Source of the DNA: Firm-04 sp045600205
GTDB lineage: Bacteria; Bacillota; Clostridia; Oscillospirales; Ruminococcaceae
Assembly (NCBI GenBank): GCA_045600205.1
Contig: JAZRXM010000013.1
Coordinates: 1-6,657, forward strand
DNA length: 6,657 nt
Direction: 5' to 3'
A program made the translations under genes and the position numbers. Positions 6,395 through 6,657 of the stretch are shown one piece after another (position 1 is the stretch's first letter; every line of letters starts with the position of its first letter). The notes below the pieces were generated by a model. The model ran no database searches, had not been told where the DNA came from, and saw nothing but the letters and a program-made list of their open reading frames with translations.

Positions 6395-6469
6395 TGGTTG
6401 GGATGGCAGGATTTGAACCTACGAATGCCAGAGTCAAAGTCTGGTGCCTTACCGCTTGGCTACACCCCA
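6395..6469 (-). tRNA. tRNA-Gln, anticodon UUG, CCA end encoded
   Basis: A full cloverleaf reads on the minus strand. The acceptor arm TGGGGTG pairs with CATCCCA (one G-U), the D-stem is GCC/GGC, and the anticodon stem CCAGA/TCTGG holds the loop CTTTGAC, giving anticodon TTG. The T-arm is GTAGG/CCTGC around TTCAAAT. The discriminator base A (6398) is followed by genomic CCA (6397-6395). It reads CAA and, by wobble, CAG. It lies between the 5S gene and ldhA, a common place for a tRNA at the tail of an rRNA operon, but it also has its own promoter. Confidence 0.96.
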
Positions 6470-6477
6470 GTAAATAT

Positions 6478-6506
6478 ATTATATCATATTCTTGCAAAAA
6501 AATCAA
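6478..6506 (-). promoter_or_regulatory. tRNA-Gln promoter with extended -10
   Basis: On the minus strand TTGATT (6506-6501), a 17-base spacer and TATAAT (6483-6478) with TGA directly before it form a near-consensus promoter. The start site would be near 6471, only a few bases before the mature tRNA 5' end at 6469. Confidence 0.85.
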
Positions 6507-6519
6507 GCATATATGAGAA

Positions 6520-6544
6520 CAGCCAGAGAAAAAATCTCTGGCTG
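6520..6544 (-). terminator. Hairpin after the 5S rRNA gene, probable rRNA operon terminator
   Basis: CAGCCAGAGA and TCTCTGGCTG (6520-6529 and 6535-6544) form a perfect 10-bp stem with a five-base loop, a few bases after the 5S 3' end. On the minus strand the tail reads TTCTCATAT, a poor T run, so termination may be partial or the hairpin may serve in rRNA processing. Confidence 0.6.
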
Positions 6545-6547
6545 CAA

Positions 6548-6657
<110 letters not shown>

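Overview
The window reads as a chromosomal segment of a low-to-mid GC Gram-positive anaerobe of the class Clostridia, most likely a Ruminococcus-like member of the Oscillospiraceae. The support is strong AGGAGG-type ribosome binding sites, one TTG start, classical rho-independent terminators, extended -10 promoters, a lipoprotein signal with a Gram-positive-style lipobox, and a fermentative D-lactate dehydrogenase of the Clostridia type. The genus is an inference from protein style, not from a search.

Left half, plus strand. The window opens inside a GlmU-type UDP-GlcNAc pyrophosphorylase (to 474). It stops early in its left-handed beta-helix, before the acetyltransferase active site, and a strong terminator follows at 486-523. 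Next is a TTG-started lipoprotein of the GHL10/DUF187 (DigH-like) glycosyl-hydrolase family (609-1847). A perfect 9-bp inverted repeat sits over its probable -10 box. After 93 bp comes an OmpR/PhoB-type response regulator (1941-2648) with no histidine kinase beside it in the window. A bidirectional terminator (2661-2696) separates this half from the convergent right half.

Right half, minus strand, read right to left: the 3' part of a 5S rRNA gene (window edge to about 6548), a hairpin, tRNA-Gln(UUG) with its own promoter and terminator, and D-lactate dehydrogenase ldhA (6295-5264) with a near-consensus promoter and a tandem 8-bp repeat in it. Last is an 811-residue single-pass membrane protein of unknown function (5143-2708) that looks like an extracytoplasmic beta-propeller-type protein. 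A 12-bp perfect inverted repeat lies inside that gene.

How it fits together: several genes point to the cell envelope (amino-sugar nucleotide supply, a glycan-directed lipoprotein, a surface-exposed membrane protein). The right end is an ordinary rRNA/tRNA tail beside a fermentation gene. I see no mobile element, CRISPR array, toxin-antitoxin pair or defence system. The points most worth checking are the truncated GlmU, the operator-like palindrome before the lipoprotein, the intragenic hairpin, the unknown membrane protein, and the cysteine-rich tail of the lactate dehydrogenase.
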